Shown piece after piece: positions 9,283 to 16,849 of a stretch of 64,000 nucleotides of DNA. The DNA is from Orrella daihaiensis (GTDB taxonomy: Bacteria > Pseudomonadota > Gammaproteobacteria > Burkholderiales > Burkholderiaceae_B), in assembly GCF_022811525.1 (NCBI RefSeq), contig NZ_CP063982.1:806001-870000 (forward strand). The letters are read 5' to 3'. The notes under the pieces were generated by a model. It worked only from the letters and a program-made list of their open reading frames with translations. It made no database searches and had not been told where the DNA came from. The position numbers were made by a program, and so were the translations under genes. The stretch's first letter is position 1. The number at the start of each line of letters is the position of its first letter.

Positions 9283-10367
9283 AAAATCGTCGCATGTTGT
9301 TTCAGGCTGGTTTGGCTTCACTGGCGTTGACCGCTGCTGGCTATCTGTCGATAGCCCAGGCGCAAGATCCATTAAAAGTTGGTTTTGTCTATGTCAGTCC
9401 AATTGGTGATGCTGGCTGGACCTACCAACATGACCTTGGCCGTAAAGAGATGGAGCAGGCTCTCGGTGATAAGGTCACCACTTCATTTGTGGAAAGCGTC
9501 TCGGAAGGCGCTGATGCCGAACGTGTGATTCGCGAAATGGCGGCTAGTGGTCACGATCTGATTTTTGCGACGAGTTTTGGGTATATGAACTATGTCGATC
9601 GCGTGGCCAAGCAATTCCCCAACGTCAAGTTCATGCATGCCACGGGCTATAAGAGCGGCCCCAATTTCCACAACTACAACGCTCGTTTTTACGAGGGGCG
9701 TTACCTCACCGGTGTGGTTGCTGGCGAAATGACCAAGAGCGATGTATTGGGTTACATCGCGGCATTCCCGATTCCCGAAGTGCTTCAAGGCATTAACGCC
9801 TTCACCTTGGGGGCACAAAGCGTCAATCCTGATATAGAAGTGCGCGTCATCTGGGTCAACAGCTGGTATGACCCCGGTAAAGAACGTGAGGCTGCGTTGG
9901 CATTGATCGCCCAAGGTGCGGATGTCATCACCCATCACACTGATTCGACTGCCGCAGTGCAAGCTGCGCAAGAAAAAGGTGTGTACGCGGTTGGCTACCA
10001 CTCGGACATGTCCAAGTATGGCAAAGATGCCCACCTGACTGCTGCTACCCATCACTGGGGTGACTATTACACGCTCGCAGCTCAGAAAGCCCTGAATGAA
10101 AACGGTATGGCTGAGTCAATTTGGGGCGGGATCAAGGACGGTTTCATTGACCTTGCTCCGATCAACCCGGTAGTGCCTCAGGCCACTCAAGACAAGGTTG
10201 CTCAGTTAAAGCAGCAGATTAAAGAAGGCAGCTTCCATCCATTCACTGGTCCGGTTGTTGCTCAAGACGGCAAGGAAGTCTTACCAGCTGGTCAGACCAT
10301 GAGTGATCAGGCCTTGGGTCAAATGAACTATTACGTAAAGGGCGTAAGCTCGAAAATGCCGAATTAA
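9279..10367 (+). CDS. BMP-family periplasmic substrate-binding protein
   Basis: This is the solute receptor of the importer. Residues 1-28 form a signal peptide ending in Ala-Gln-Ala, so the mature protein should be periplasmic. The family core begins at LKVGFVYVSPIGDAGWTYQHD (about 32-52) and includes FATSFGYMN, GVYAVGYHSD near 235 and a C-terminal HPFTGP segment. BMP (PnrA-like) receptors bind nucleosides or other ligands; the ligand is unknown. The gene overlaps the upstream permease by four bases and ends before a strong terminator. No ATP-binding subunit is encoded in the operon or the window. Confidence 0.92.
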   Translation: MKNRRMLFQAGLASLALTAAGYLSIAQAQDPLKVGFVYVSPIGDAGWTYQHDLGRKEMEQALGDKVTTSFVESVSEGADAERVIREMAASGHDLIFATSFGYMNYVDRVAKQFPNVKFMHATGYKSGPNFHNYNARFYEGRYLTGVVAGEMTKSDVLGYIAAFPIPEVLQGINAFTLGAQSVNPDIEVRVIWVNSWYDPGKEREAALALIAQGADVITHHTDSTAAVQAAQEKGVYAVGYHSDMSKYGKDAHLTAATHHWGDYYTLAAQKALNENGMAESIWGGIKDGFIDLAPINPVVPQATQDKVAQLKQQIKEGSFHPFTGPVVAQDGKEVLPAGQTMSDQALGQMNYYVKGVSSKMPN

Positions 10368-10404
10368 GCTTGCGCACTTACAGCGCTCGTTAGCTGTTCG
10401 GATA

Positions 10405-10440
10405 AAACACAAAGCCCCGCCTAGGCGGGGCTTTGTGTTT
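10405..10440 (+). terminator. Strong terminator after the BMP importer operon
   Basis: A 36-base perfect palindrome centred on TA, with arms running from AAACAC to CCCGCC and back. The T-rich 3' arm follows a GC-rich stem. It could act in both directions, but genes on both sides are on the plus strand. Confidence 0.93.
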
Positions 10441-10516
10441 CAAGCGCCACAATGATTGCAGATAACAGCCTGTCTATCTGGCCATGCTTGATCTGACGAT
10501 GTGCTTGATCACAGTC

Positions 10517-10530
10517 TTGATTTCAATCAA
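10517..10530. promoter_or_regulatory. Perfect FNR/ANR-type box upstream of SDR gene
   Basis: TTGATTTCAATCAA matches the FNR consensus TTGAT-N4-ATCAA at all ten positions. A possible -10 (TACGGT) at 10554-10559 would put transcription near 10566, with the box centred at about -42, the spacing of FNR-activated class II promoters. The transcription start is inferred, not shown. Confidence 0.7.
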
Positions 10531-10589
10531 GTAATGCGATGGCGCTTTGGTGGTACGGTTCAATCATTAGACTGTTAAGGGGATAAGTC

Positions 10590-11336
10590 ATGTCGGCCAT
10601 TAGTCTGTCAGATTCAGTCGTACTCATAACCGGAGGCGCTCGTGGCATCGGCGCGGCAACCGCAAAATGCTTGGTTAACTCAGGTGCCAAGGTTGTTATA
10701 GCCGATGTGCTTGACGATGAGGGTAAGGCACTGGCTGCCTCGCTTGGCGAGAAGTCAAGCTATTGTCATCTCGACGTCACACAAGTCTCCCAATGGCAGT
10801 CGGTAGTGGCACACTGCTTGGCCACGTTTGGAAAAATCAACGGGCTATTCAACAATGCTGGTATCGCTTCGTTTAACAGTATTGAGACCGAGACACCTGA
10901 CGGGTTTGAGCGGGTGATGAGCATTAACCTTTTAGGCGTATTTCTCGGTATACAGGCTGTGATTGAGCCGATGAAGCAAACCGGTGGGGGCGTGATTATC
11001 AATATGTCTTCGACGGCCGGTTTGCAAGGCTATGCTGGCTTGTCAGCCTACGTGGCTAGTAAATGGGGTGTCAGGGGTTTGACCAAGGCAGTGGCACTTG
11101 ACTTGGCGCCTTATGGTATTCGGGTGCTATCGATTCATCCTGGTCCAATACGCACACCAATGACTGCTCAAATGCCGGAAGCCGCCGTGGCAGCCCAACC
11201 GATTGCGCGATTCGGTGAGCCCGATGAGGTGGCTGCGATGGTCAAATTCATGATGGCCGAGGCTTCGTTTAGCACGGGTAGCGAATTTGTGGTTGATGGC
11301 GGTGCGGTGACAGGGCAGGTGTTGGCGCTGAAGTAA
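10590..11336 (+). CDS. SDR-family oxidoreductase
   Basis: A 248-residue classical short-chain dehydrogenase. The NAD(P)-binding loop TGGARGIGAA is near residues 14-23, NNAG near 90, and the catalytic Ser followed by Tyr-x-x-x-Lys in MSSTAGLQGYAGLSAYVASK (about 138-157). The C-terminal VDGGAVTGQ closes the fold. D36 after the second strand (VVIADV) favours NAD over NADP. The ATG at 10590 follows AAGGGG. The substrate is unknown; 3-alpha-hydroxysteroid- and acetoacetyl-CoA-reductase-like proteins look similar. A perfect FNR box upstream suggests control by oxygen. Confidence 0.9.
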   Translation: MSAISLSDSVVLITGGARGIGAATAKCLVNSGAKVVIADVLDDEGKALAASLGEKSSYCHLDVTQVSQWQSVVAHCLATFGKINGLFNNAGIASFNSIETETPDGFERVMSINLLGVFLGIQAVIEPMKQTGGGVIINMSSTAGLQGYAGLSAYVASKWGVRGLTKAVALDLAPYGIRVLSIHPGPIRTPMTAQMPEAAVAAQPIARFGEPDEVAAMVKFMMAEASFSTGSEFVVDGGAVTGQVLALK

Positions 11337-11424
11337 TCATTTAAGTTGCGATTGCGACGAGGTTTGTATGTCATGGCGCTATCCGTTAGCATCGTAGTTC
11401 TTGCAATCGGATAGGAAAACTGTG

Positions 11425-11796
11425 ATGTCATTTTTTGAGGCCATCGCGTCTTGTTTCGGTAAGTACTCGACATTTACAGGGCGCGCATCGCGAGCGGAGT
11501 ATTGGTGGTTCGTCTTGTTCACGATGCTGGCATGGCTGATCATCAATGCATTGGTGTCATCTTTTGCGGGGCCAGAGGTTGGCATTCCGACGGCGTATGT
11601 GTTTTTGTTCTTGGTCTTGCTGCCAAATCTGGCTGTTGGCGCTAGACGCTTGCATGACATGAACGTCTCTGCTTGGTGGTTGCTGTTGCATCTAACCGGC
11701 GTTGGTTCAATTGCTCTGTATGTCTGGATGTTGTTTCCAGGCTCTAGCGGCACAAACCGGTTTGGTGAACCGGTACTTGACCCAGAAGACCTATAA
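11425..11796 (+). CDS. DUF805 inner-membrane protein
   Basis: A small polytopic membrane protein of 123 residues. The N-terminal Y-x-x-F-x-GRASRAEYWWF segment (about 14-30) and the central GARRLHDMNVSAWWLLL (about 72-88) are the DUF805 signature, followed by three or four hydrophobic helices and a soluble tail. The ATG at 11425 is preferred; in-frame GTG (11422) and TTG (11401) codons lie upstream. The function of DUF805 proteins is not established. It is convergent with the next minus-strand genes. Confidence 0.85.
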   Translation: MSFFEAIASCFGKYSTFTGRASRAEYWWFVLFTMLAWLIINALVSSFAGPEVGIPTAYVFLFLVLLPNLAVGARRLHDMNVSAWWLLLHLTGVGSIALYVWMLFPGSSGTNRFGEPVLDPEDL

Positions 11797-11804
11797 ACGG
11801 GTAC

Positions 11805-11957
11805 TCAGCCATAGATTTTGCACATATCACCAGCAGTAGGGCTGGGTTCGTAGAACACAATCAGCAAAAGCAATAATAAGACGATTGCAACCAGCGCAGC
11901 GATACATTCCTTGCCGCAATTCAAGCCGTCCTTATTCTTTGTACCAGACGATGACAT
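11805..11957 (-). CDS. Possible small single-helix membrane protein
   Basis: A 50-residue ORF starting eight bases after the SLAC1-like gene. It has a short polar N-terminus with one cysteine, a strongly hydrophobic helix (about residues 17-33, rich in leucine) and a short tail ending C-K-I-Y-G. It could be a third member of the membrane operon. There is no clear ribosome-binding site at the ATG; a TTG at 11987 with GGAAAG upstream is an alternative start. It may not be expressed, and I know no homologue. Confidence 0.4.
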   Translation of the reverse strand: MSSSGTKNKDGLNCGKECIAALVAIVLLLLLLIVFYEPSPTAGDMCKIYG

Positions 11958-11964
11958 GCTTGAT

Positions 11965-12927
11965 TCAATGGGCTGGTTCGGGCGCAAGTAGCTTTCCAGC
12001 GAACAAAGTGACGAGGGTTTTATAGGCGAGATATAGAACCACCACGGTCAGCAGTGCTAATAGAGCCCAGGCCAGTGCCATGTAACCGAAGAGATTGGTT
12101 AATTGCCCCATTTGAAAACTGGCTACTGTCATGGCGGCGATTGGGAAGGAGTATGCCCAACCAGAGATAAAGAACGGTAGTTTTAAAAACCTGACCGCAT
12201 TAATGCCTAGCAGCATAGCGAGAAATAGCGCCGTGAAATAGAGGATGCGGGCAAAGGCATCAAGCGTCATGCCATTGAGACTTAGGTACGACACAAATCC
12301 TACTGCGGGTGGTGCAAGCAGAATAAACAGTGTCGGGCGCATGCGGTCAATTAGCGCATCATGAAAAATCAAACGATTCATGACCAAGGTAGTCAGTACG
12401 ATCCAAAACACGACACCAATACTAAAGAAAAACCAACTGATTTCTGATTGCCCAAGTCGCATACCGGCAATCGGCACCAGGATGTTACCTACCACAGGGA
12501 TAAACCAGGCTGGGTTCAAATGCCCAACTTGGTAGTGTGAGTGATGGATCCAGCTATTCATGGTGAGCAATGTCGCCACTAGCATGGCGCAAACACCCAC
12601 CCACCAGATGGGGGCGGCGATTGCCGAGTTGATTCCTGACCACAGTGTTGATACCAAAATAAAGCCAATCGGGATAGCCGCGAAGAAATTCAATTTGACG
12701 GGGTGCCGTGCTTCTTCGCACACAGCAGACCAGTATTTCGAAGCTTTTACTCCGTACATCAGTAACAAAAATGCCAACAGCACCGTCGTGACGACTGCTG
12801 CAGCTAAGCCGATACTGTTGGCAAGAGGCCAGCCCATGCTGCCTGCTTTGAGCCAGCCTAGTGTCAGACCAGACATACCCATGACGCTGGCAAAAATGGC
12901 AATGGGCATGTGCGCAAGTTTATTCAT
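11965..12927 (-). CDS. SLAC1/TehA-family anion channel or transporter (TDT family)
   Basis: An integral membrane protein of 320 residues with about ten helices, the length and topology of the tellurite-resistance/dicarboxylate transporter (TDT) family that includes TehA and plant SLAC1 anion channels. The segment PAWFIPVVGNILVP (about 139-152) and the later LAPPAVGF (about 205-212) fit family motifs. TDT proteins pass small anions; the ion here is unknown and there is no TehB methyltransferase gene nearby. It lies 26 bases after a second membrane-protein gene, implying co-transcription and perhaps a joint function. Confidence 0.82.
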   Translation of the reverse strand: MNKLAHMPIAIFASVMGMSGLTLGWLKAGSMGWPLANSIGLAAAVVTTVLLAFLLLMYGVKASKYWSAVCEEARHPVKLNFFAAIPIGFILVSTLWSGINSAIAAPIWWVGVCAMLVATLLTMNSWIHHSHYQVGHLNPAWFIPVVGNILVPIAGMRLGQSEISWFFFSIGVVFWIVLTTLVMNRLIFHDALIDRMRPTLFILLAPPAVGFVSYLSLNGMTLDAFARILYFTALFLAMLLGINAVRFLKLPFFISGWAYSFPIAAMTVASFQMGQLTNLFGYMALAWALLALLTVVVLYLAYKTLVTLFAGKLLAPEPAH

Positions 12928-12953
12928 GGCAAACTCTGTCGTGTGAATGGCTT

Positions 12954-14150
12954 TTAATGTGAGCTCGCCATTGGTTGATTGGTTGCAGGACGTTGACGTA
13001 ATCTATGTTTGCCCGGCATGGCATTGATCAAGAGATAGGCAAACAGCGCCAGCGTAGCAGCTTGAATGACAGCTAAAACGCCGTAAGCGACTGTGGTAGC
13101 TGATTCTGGTAGCCATCCCAGCGGAACCAGACCGTTAGATATGAAAAACATGCCCAGTACAAACAATCCCACGCCCGGACAAATCAGAGAAAAACTTGCG
13201 CCTTGAGGTTGTTCGCTCACCAGCGTGCGCCATCCGCCGGTTTGCTTAAGTGTTGGCGTAGCGATAAAAAAAATGAGAATCTGCGCCAGAAACAATATGC
13301 CAAGAATGGCTGTGACTGTACTTTGACCGATCGTTACTTCAAAGTGATGCTTGCCGGCCATCATGACACGGTAAGCGGCAATACCAAGCACAGTCAGAAT
13401 CGGCACACCCATGAGCAAAGAGCCGGTAGCTGTCGCTGCGATAGGGTGGGCTCTAAGGCTTGGCAGTCTATCGATCAACACTCGAATTGCTGCCCAGATG
13501 GTCATGGCCGCTCCCACCAATGACAGCACGATACCGGTGGTGTGTATCCAGGTTGTGTCACTCATGGCTGCTGATGTAGAGAATCCGACTGTAATCATGG
13601 CAAATGCGAAAGTAGCCAACAACTCGATAAGACCTTTGCTTTGATAGGACAATCGATTAGTTCGAAGCAGCACTTGCTGGGCACGCCAGCGCCTGAATGC
13701 CACGATAAACAAAACCAGGAACACCAGAAGTGCGAACGGAAAGAGCCACTCTTTGATATTCCACAGACCGGGAATAAATACAAGAGCGACCACAAACCCC
13801 GCATTGACAGACATGGCGAGAACTAAAGGAGCCACCATCTTGAAAATATGCGCCTCGCCGGCGAACATGATGGCGCCCGCCTGCTGGGGTTGTTGTTTAC
13901 CTTGATGTAGCCACCAGATCAACAAGCCGTAGTGAGCAAAAGCCAAGATGGCAACCATTGTGATTGCCAGCGATATCCAGCCAGCATCAGTCGCTGATTT
14001 TGCAGCCTGCAGTGTTTCATAAGTGGGCACCGGCGAATTGGGGTGTGGCGTCAGGAACATCAGCCACACAAAGAAGCTGACTGACAAGCCACCAGCACCG
14101 AGACTCGCTAAGCCATGTAACGGTGAAAACTCTACTTTATTGTGTCTCAT
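12954..14150 (-). CDS. Uncharacterised polytopic membrane protein, possibly TsoY-like, upstream of SLAC1 gene
   Basis: A 398-residue membrane protein with about ten predicted helices and no soluble domain. Its N-terminus carries a compact conserved-looking stretch, LHGLASLGAGGLSVSFF (about 11-27), then PHPNSP. The only cysteine I see lies in a C-P-G segment (SLICPGVG) in the C-terminal third. From memory it resembles proteins called TsoY, some of whose members are selenoproteins and sit beside SLAC1 genes; I am unsure of that match, and there is no in-frame TGA here. The ATG at 14150 is chosen because GAAGGAG lies nine bases upstream; the longer frame to 14186 lacks such a site. Confidence 0.72.
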   Translation of the reverse strand: MRHNKVEFSPLHGLASLGAGGLSVSFFVWLMFLTPHPNSPVPTYETLQAAKSATDAGWISLAITMVAILAFAHYGLLIWWLHQGKQQPQQAGAIMFAGEAHIFKMVAPLVLAMSVNAGFVVALVFIPGLWNIKEWLFPFALLVFLVLFIVAFRRWRAQQVLLRTNRLSYQSKGLIELLATFAFAMITVGFSTSAAMSDTTWIHTTGIVLSLVGAAMTIWAAIRVLIDRLPSLRAHPIAATATGSLLMGVPILTVLGIAAYRVMMAGKHHFEVTIGQSTVTAILGILFLAQILIFFIATPTLKQTGGWRTLVSEQPQGASFSLICPGVGLFVLGMFFISNGLVPLGWLPESATTVAYGVLAVIQAATLALFAYLLINAMPGKHRLRQRPATNQPMASSH

Positions 14151-14211
14151 GCTCGTGCTCCTTCGAAGGAGGGGATACCTCATCATTTTATAAATTTACA
14201 TATTGTTGGCT

Positions 14212-14225
14212 TTGACTTGAGTCAA
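14212..14225. promoter_or_regulatory. FNR/CRP-superfamily-like palindrome upstream of membrane-protein pair
   Basis: TTGACTTGAGTCAA is a perfect 14-base palindrome with one symmetric change per half-site from the FNR consensus (TTGAC for TTGAT). It lies 62 bases before the ATG of the membrane-protein operon and 138 bases before sixA. It also fits the looser TTG-N8-CAA pattern used by NnrR-type nitric-oxide regulators. Confidence 0.5.
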
Positions 14226-14362
14226 TCTAAAGCAAAAAGATATCTCTTCGGTCGAGTCGTTATTGTTTCGAACAGTCACATTCGTGTTATCTGAACCGAG
14301 TTACGATGACAAATTGATAAGCCCGTCTCACCTTGCTTCTAAACTTTTGTGCGTCGCTCTTC

Positions 14363-14836
14363 ATGAAAACACTTCTGCTGGTTCGTCACGCTAAAACAGC
14401 ACCTGCTGGTCCTGACCAGACGGATCACGCTCGTGCGCTTGAAGACAGCGGGGTGACTGATGCTGGCAAGCTTGCGCACTACCTTAGGAAAAAAGACCTG
14501 GTTCCTGAGCAAATGCTGGTGAGCTCCGCTAACCGCACCCAATCGACCGCCCAGATTCTATTGGCCGCGTTTGATGGTCAAGATATTGATGTGGTGGTGT
14601 CGGATGAGCTGTATCTGGCAGATGTCTCATTCCTGGAGCAAGTGGTCATCAATGCAAGTGATGAGATCAGCACATTGATGATCGTGGGGCATAACCCAGG
14701 TTTGTCTGAATTGGCGTATCAATACGATCAACACGTGCAAGGTTTGCATCCTGCGCAAATGTTGCGTGTCGAATTTGATGTCAAGCATTGGGCTAACGTC
14801 AAGCGCAAGCATGTCGTTAAAACCCGGCTGGTGTGA
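14363..14836 (+). CDS. sixA: SixA-like phosphohistidine phosphatase
   Basis: A 157-residue histidine phosphatase. The N-terminal VRHAKT (residues 7-12) is the phospho-accepting RHG-type motif with A in place of G, as in SixA, and VGHNPGLSEL (about 111-120) carries the second catalytic histidine. SixA removes phosphate from histidine phosphotransfer proteins; in E. coli the target is the nitrogen PTS protein NPr. The ATG at 14363 begins M-K-T-L-L-L-V-R-H as the family does; ten upstream codons have no counterpart. The gene converges on the cytochrome c peroxidase gene. Confidence 0.88.
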   Translation: MKTLLLVRHAKTAPAGPDQTDHARALEDSGVTDAGKLAHYLRKKDLVPEQMLVSSANRTQSTAQILLAAFDGQDIDVVVSDELYLADVSFLEQVVINASDEISTLMIVGHNPGLSELAYQYDQHVQGLHPAQMLRVEFDVKHWANVKRKHVVKTRLV

Positions 14837-14875
14837 GCAATGTCAGGCCGATCTGATATCGAAGTCGATGCATAA

Positions 14876-14905
14876 ATGAAAAGGCCGGCAACACGTTGCC
14901 GGCCT
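14876..14905 (-). terminator. Terminator of cytochrome c peroxidase gene
   Basis: AGGCCGGCAA and TTGCCGGCCT form a ten-base stem around a four-base loop. On the minus strand the stem is followed by TTTTC, so it terminates the peroxidase transcript. On the plus strand there is no T run. Confidence 0.85.
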
Positions 14906-14934
14906 GGGGGAGACACCCCTACGACGTTACTGGA

Positions 14935-15957
14935 TTAATCAGCAAACGGCGTGGGACGTGGGGTAGCGTCAGATGACGGTGGCAGGATTGGCACAATGAT
15001 CCGTGGCTGCTCACCTGTCAACGTTTTCAAGAAAGCTACGATTGCAGCATTCTCGTCTGGCGTGAACTTCTTGCCTAACTGCAGACGACCCATGATGTCC
15101 ACAGCTTCAACGAGGGTGTCAGCGCCGCCATCGTGGAAGTAGGGATAGGTCAGCTCAACGTTACGTAGCGTCGGCACTTTGAAGTTAAAGCGGTCAGCAT
15201 CCTTGCCGGTGACAGCCGAACGACCTTCCGCTGCAGCTGTAGTGTGATAGGGCTCAACCAGACCCATCTTCTGGAAGGAGTTGCCACCGAGTGCAGCGCC
15301 GTTGTGGCAAGCCACACAACCACTGGTCTTAAACAAATCCCAACCGCGCAATTCGGTCGGCGTCAGGGCGTCATCATCACCGGCTAACCATTTGTCAAAC
15401 TTCGAGTGTGGGGTAACTAGCGTTTCTTCGAACGCGGCAATCGCATCAGTCACCATGTCGATGTTGATCTTGTCAGTGCCAAAGGCCTTACGGAATTCAA
15501 CCGTATAACCAGGAACTGATTGCAGCATCTCGACCGCGAGTTCGTGCGTGAAAGCCATCTCGCCAGGGTTGGCAATCGGGCCACCGGCTTGTTCTTTCAA
15601 ATCAGCTGCGCGACCATCCCAGAATTGAGCCACATTCAAGCTCGAGTTCAGCACGGTGGGTGAGTTGATCGGACCCTCTTGCCACTTGTCACCGATCGAC
15701 GTCTTCAGATTGTCGGAACCACCACGTGACAGGTTATGACAGGAGTTGCAAGAAATGAACCCAGACTTTGACAGGCGGGGATCAAAAAACAGCATGGCGC
15801 CTAATTTGACCAACTGCGGGTCAGAAACCTTTGCAGGCTGAATAGGCTGCACGGGCTCTTGGCGCACGGACACGATCTCGTCATAAGCCATCGACACACC
15901 AGAAACGGATACGGCTGCAGTTGTGAACAGGGCAGCGGAGAGAGTTTTAAATTTCAT
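14935..15957 (-). CDS. Di-haem cytochrome c peroxidase
   Basis: A periplasmic enzyme that reduces hydrogen peroxide with electrons from cytochrome c. The 340-residue precursor has a signal peptide (about 1-24) and two haem-binding C-x-x-C-H motifs: C70-N-S-C73-H74 (low-potential peroxidatic haem) and C214-V-A-C217-H218 (electron-transfer haem). FFDPRLS before the first motif and the PTLRNVELTYPYFHDG segment after the second are typical of the MauG/CcpA family. The ATG at 15957 has GAGG seven bases upstream; the GTG at 15969 does not. FNR boxes upstream fit the low-oxygen expression known for this family. Confidence 0.94.
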   Translation of the reverse strand: MKFKTLSAALFTTAAVSVSGVSMAYDEIVSVRQEPVQPIQPAKVSDPQLVKLGAMLFFDPRLSKSGFISCNSCHNLSRGGSDNLKTSIGDKWQEGPINSPTVLNSSLNVAQFWDGRAADLKEQAGGPIANPGEMAFTHELAVEMLQSVPGYTVEFRKAFGTDKINIDMVTDAIAAFEETLVTPHSKFDKWLAGDDDALTPTELRGWDLFKTSGCVACHNGAALGGNSFQKMGLVEPYHTTAAAEGRSAVTGKDADRFNFKVPTLRNVELTYPYFHDGGADTLVEAVDIMGRLQLGKKFTPDENAAIVAFLKTLTGEQPRIIVPILPPSSDATPRPTPFAD

Positions 15958-16047
15958 GACTAGCCTCACTTGATATACCGGTCTCGTTCCGGCAGTTCCA
16001 AGGTAACAAGATTGCTAATCGATAGGGATAAACCAGAGGGGGAATTT

Positions 16048-16101
16048 TTGATTTTGATCAAAGATTGAATTTATGGAGATTTTCTGCTTGATCTAGATCA
16101 G
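16048..16101. promoter_or_regulatory. Two FNR/ANR-type boxes upstream of cytochrome c peroxidase
   Basis: TTGATTTTGATCAA at 16048-16061 is a perfect TTGAT-N4-ATCAA site about 91 bases before the peroxidase ATG. TTGATCTAGATCAG at 16088-16101 matches nine of ten positions. The two centres are 40 bases apart, close to four helical turns. Confidence 0.72.
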
Positions 16102-16150
16102 ATGTTAACGACCGCTAGATATATCGAAACACCTGCAATTAGATTCAATC

Positions 16151-16185
16151 TACAAAAAACGACTCCGTTGGAGTCGTTTTTTGTA
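16151..16185 (-). terminator. Terminator after PCuAC gene
   Basis: A 16-base perfect stem around a GTT loop with T-rich outer arms, so it can work in both directions. It lies 43 bases past the stop of the copper chaperone gene on the minus strand and insulates it from the peroxidase promoter. Confidence 0.92.
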
Positions 16186-16227
16186 TCGCTTTGTTGCCAG
16201 TTTGCAACGGCATTGCGTTCATCGGAG

Positions 16228-16734
16228 TTAGTTGCCTTTCATCATGCCATGACCACCATGACCATGGCCCTGCATACCACCACCGCCCATATACGTGGGT
16301 GCCTTGACAGTGAAAGTCACCTCTGCGGATCGGCCATCAGAAAAGTTGAGCTTGACCGGGATGGATTCACCTTCTTTAAAGGGTTGTGTTAACCCAATGA
16401 ACATGACGTGATAGCCCCCGGGTTGTAGTGTCACGGAACCGTTGGCGGGCACTGGAATTTCTTGAACCTCACGCATTTTGGCGACACCGTCCTCACGCAC
16501 AATCGTGTGTAGTTCAATACGGTCGGCCCGGTCACTGTTGGCCGACACCATGGCGGCAGGTTGGCCCGATTTGTTGTCGATGATGAGATAGCCAGCACCA
16601 TTTTTCTGGCCAGGTACTGAACCGCGGATCCAGGGATCGGTAAAACTTAGATCAGTGATATTAGGTTGGGCGGTGGCGATGTTTGCCATCAAGCCCAGCG
16701 TCGTTGCGCAAATAAGGGTTGCGATGCGTTTCAT
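16228..16734 (-). CDS. Periplasmic copper chaperone PCu(A)C
   Basis: A 168-residue secreted Cu(I) chaperone that helps deliver copper, usually to the CuA or CuB centre of haem-copper oxidases. Residues 1-22 are a signal peptide. The family copper motif H-x10-M-x21-H-x-M is met exactly by H76, M87, H109 and M111. The C-terminal tail is rich in Gly, His and Met (about 152-168), a second likely copper-binding region. A DUF2946 gene lies just upstream in the same direction, an arrangement common in copper-handling loci. No TonB receptor or oxidase gene is near. Confidence 0.93.
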   Translation of the reverse strand: MKRIATLICATTLGLMANIATAQPNITDLSFTDPWIRGSVPGQKNGAGYLIIDNKSGQPAAMVSANSDRADRIELHTIVREDGVAKMREVQEIPVPANGSVTLQPGGYHVMFIGLTQPFKEGESIPVKLNFSDGRSAEVTFTVKAPTYMGGGGMQGHGHGGHGMMKGN

Positions 16735-16849
16735 GAGTCAGTTTCCTTCTGTCTGTGCGATAAATAATAGGCTTTGACAACGCGAGTGTCTGTCAAACGT
16801 CAAAGACGCTGACAAAGGCCGCTCGCGAACAACTGCATTTAGATGTCAA

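Noticed and set aside
10487..10508. Second FNR box upstream of the SDR (TTGATCTGACGATG)
   Set aside because: Only one half-site matches; the other half differs at several positions.
12954..14150. Selenoprotein in the SLAC1-paired membrane gene
   Set aside because: The frame has no internal TGA; the candidate position is an ordinary cysteine codon, and no SECIS-like element was sought or seen.
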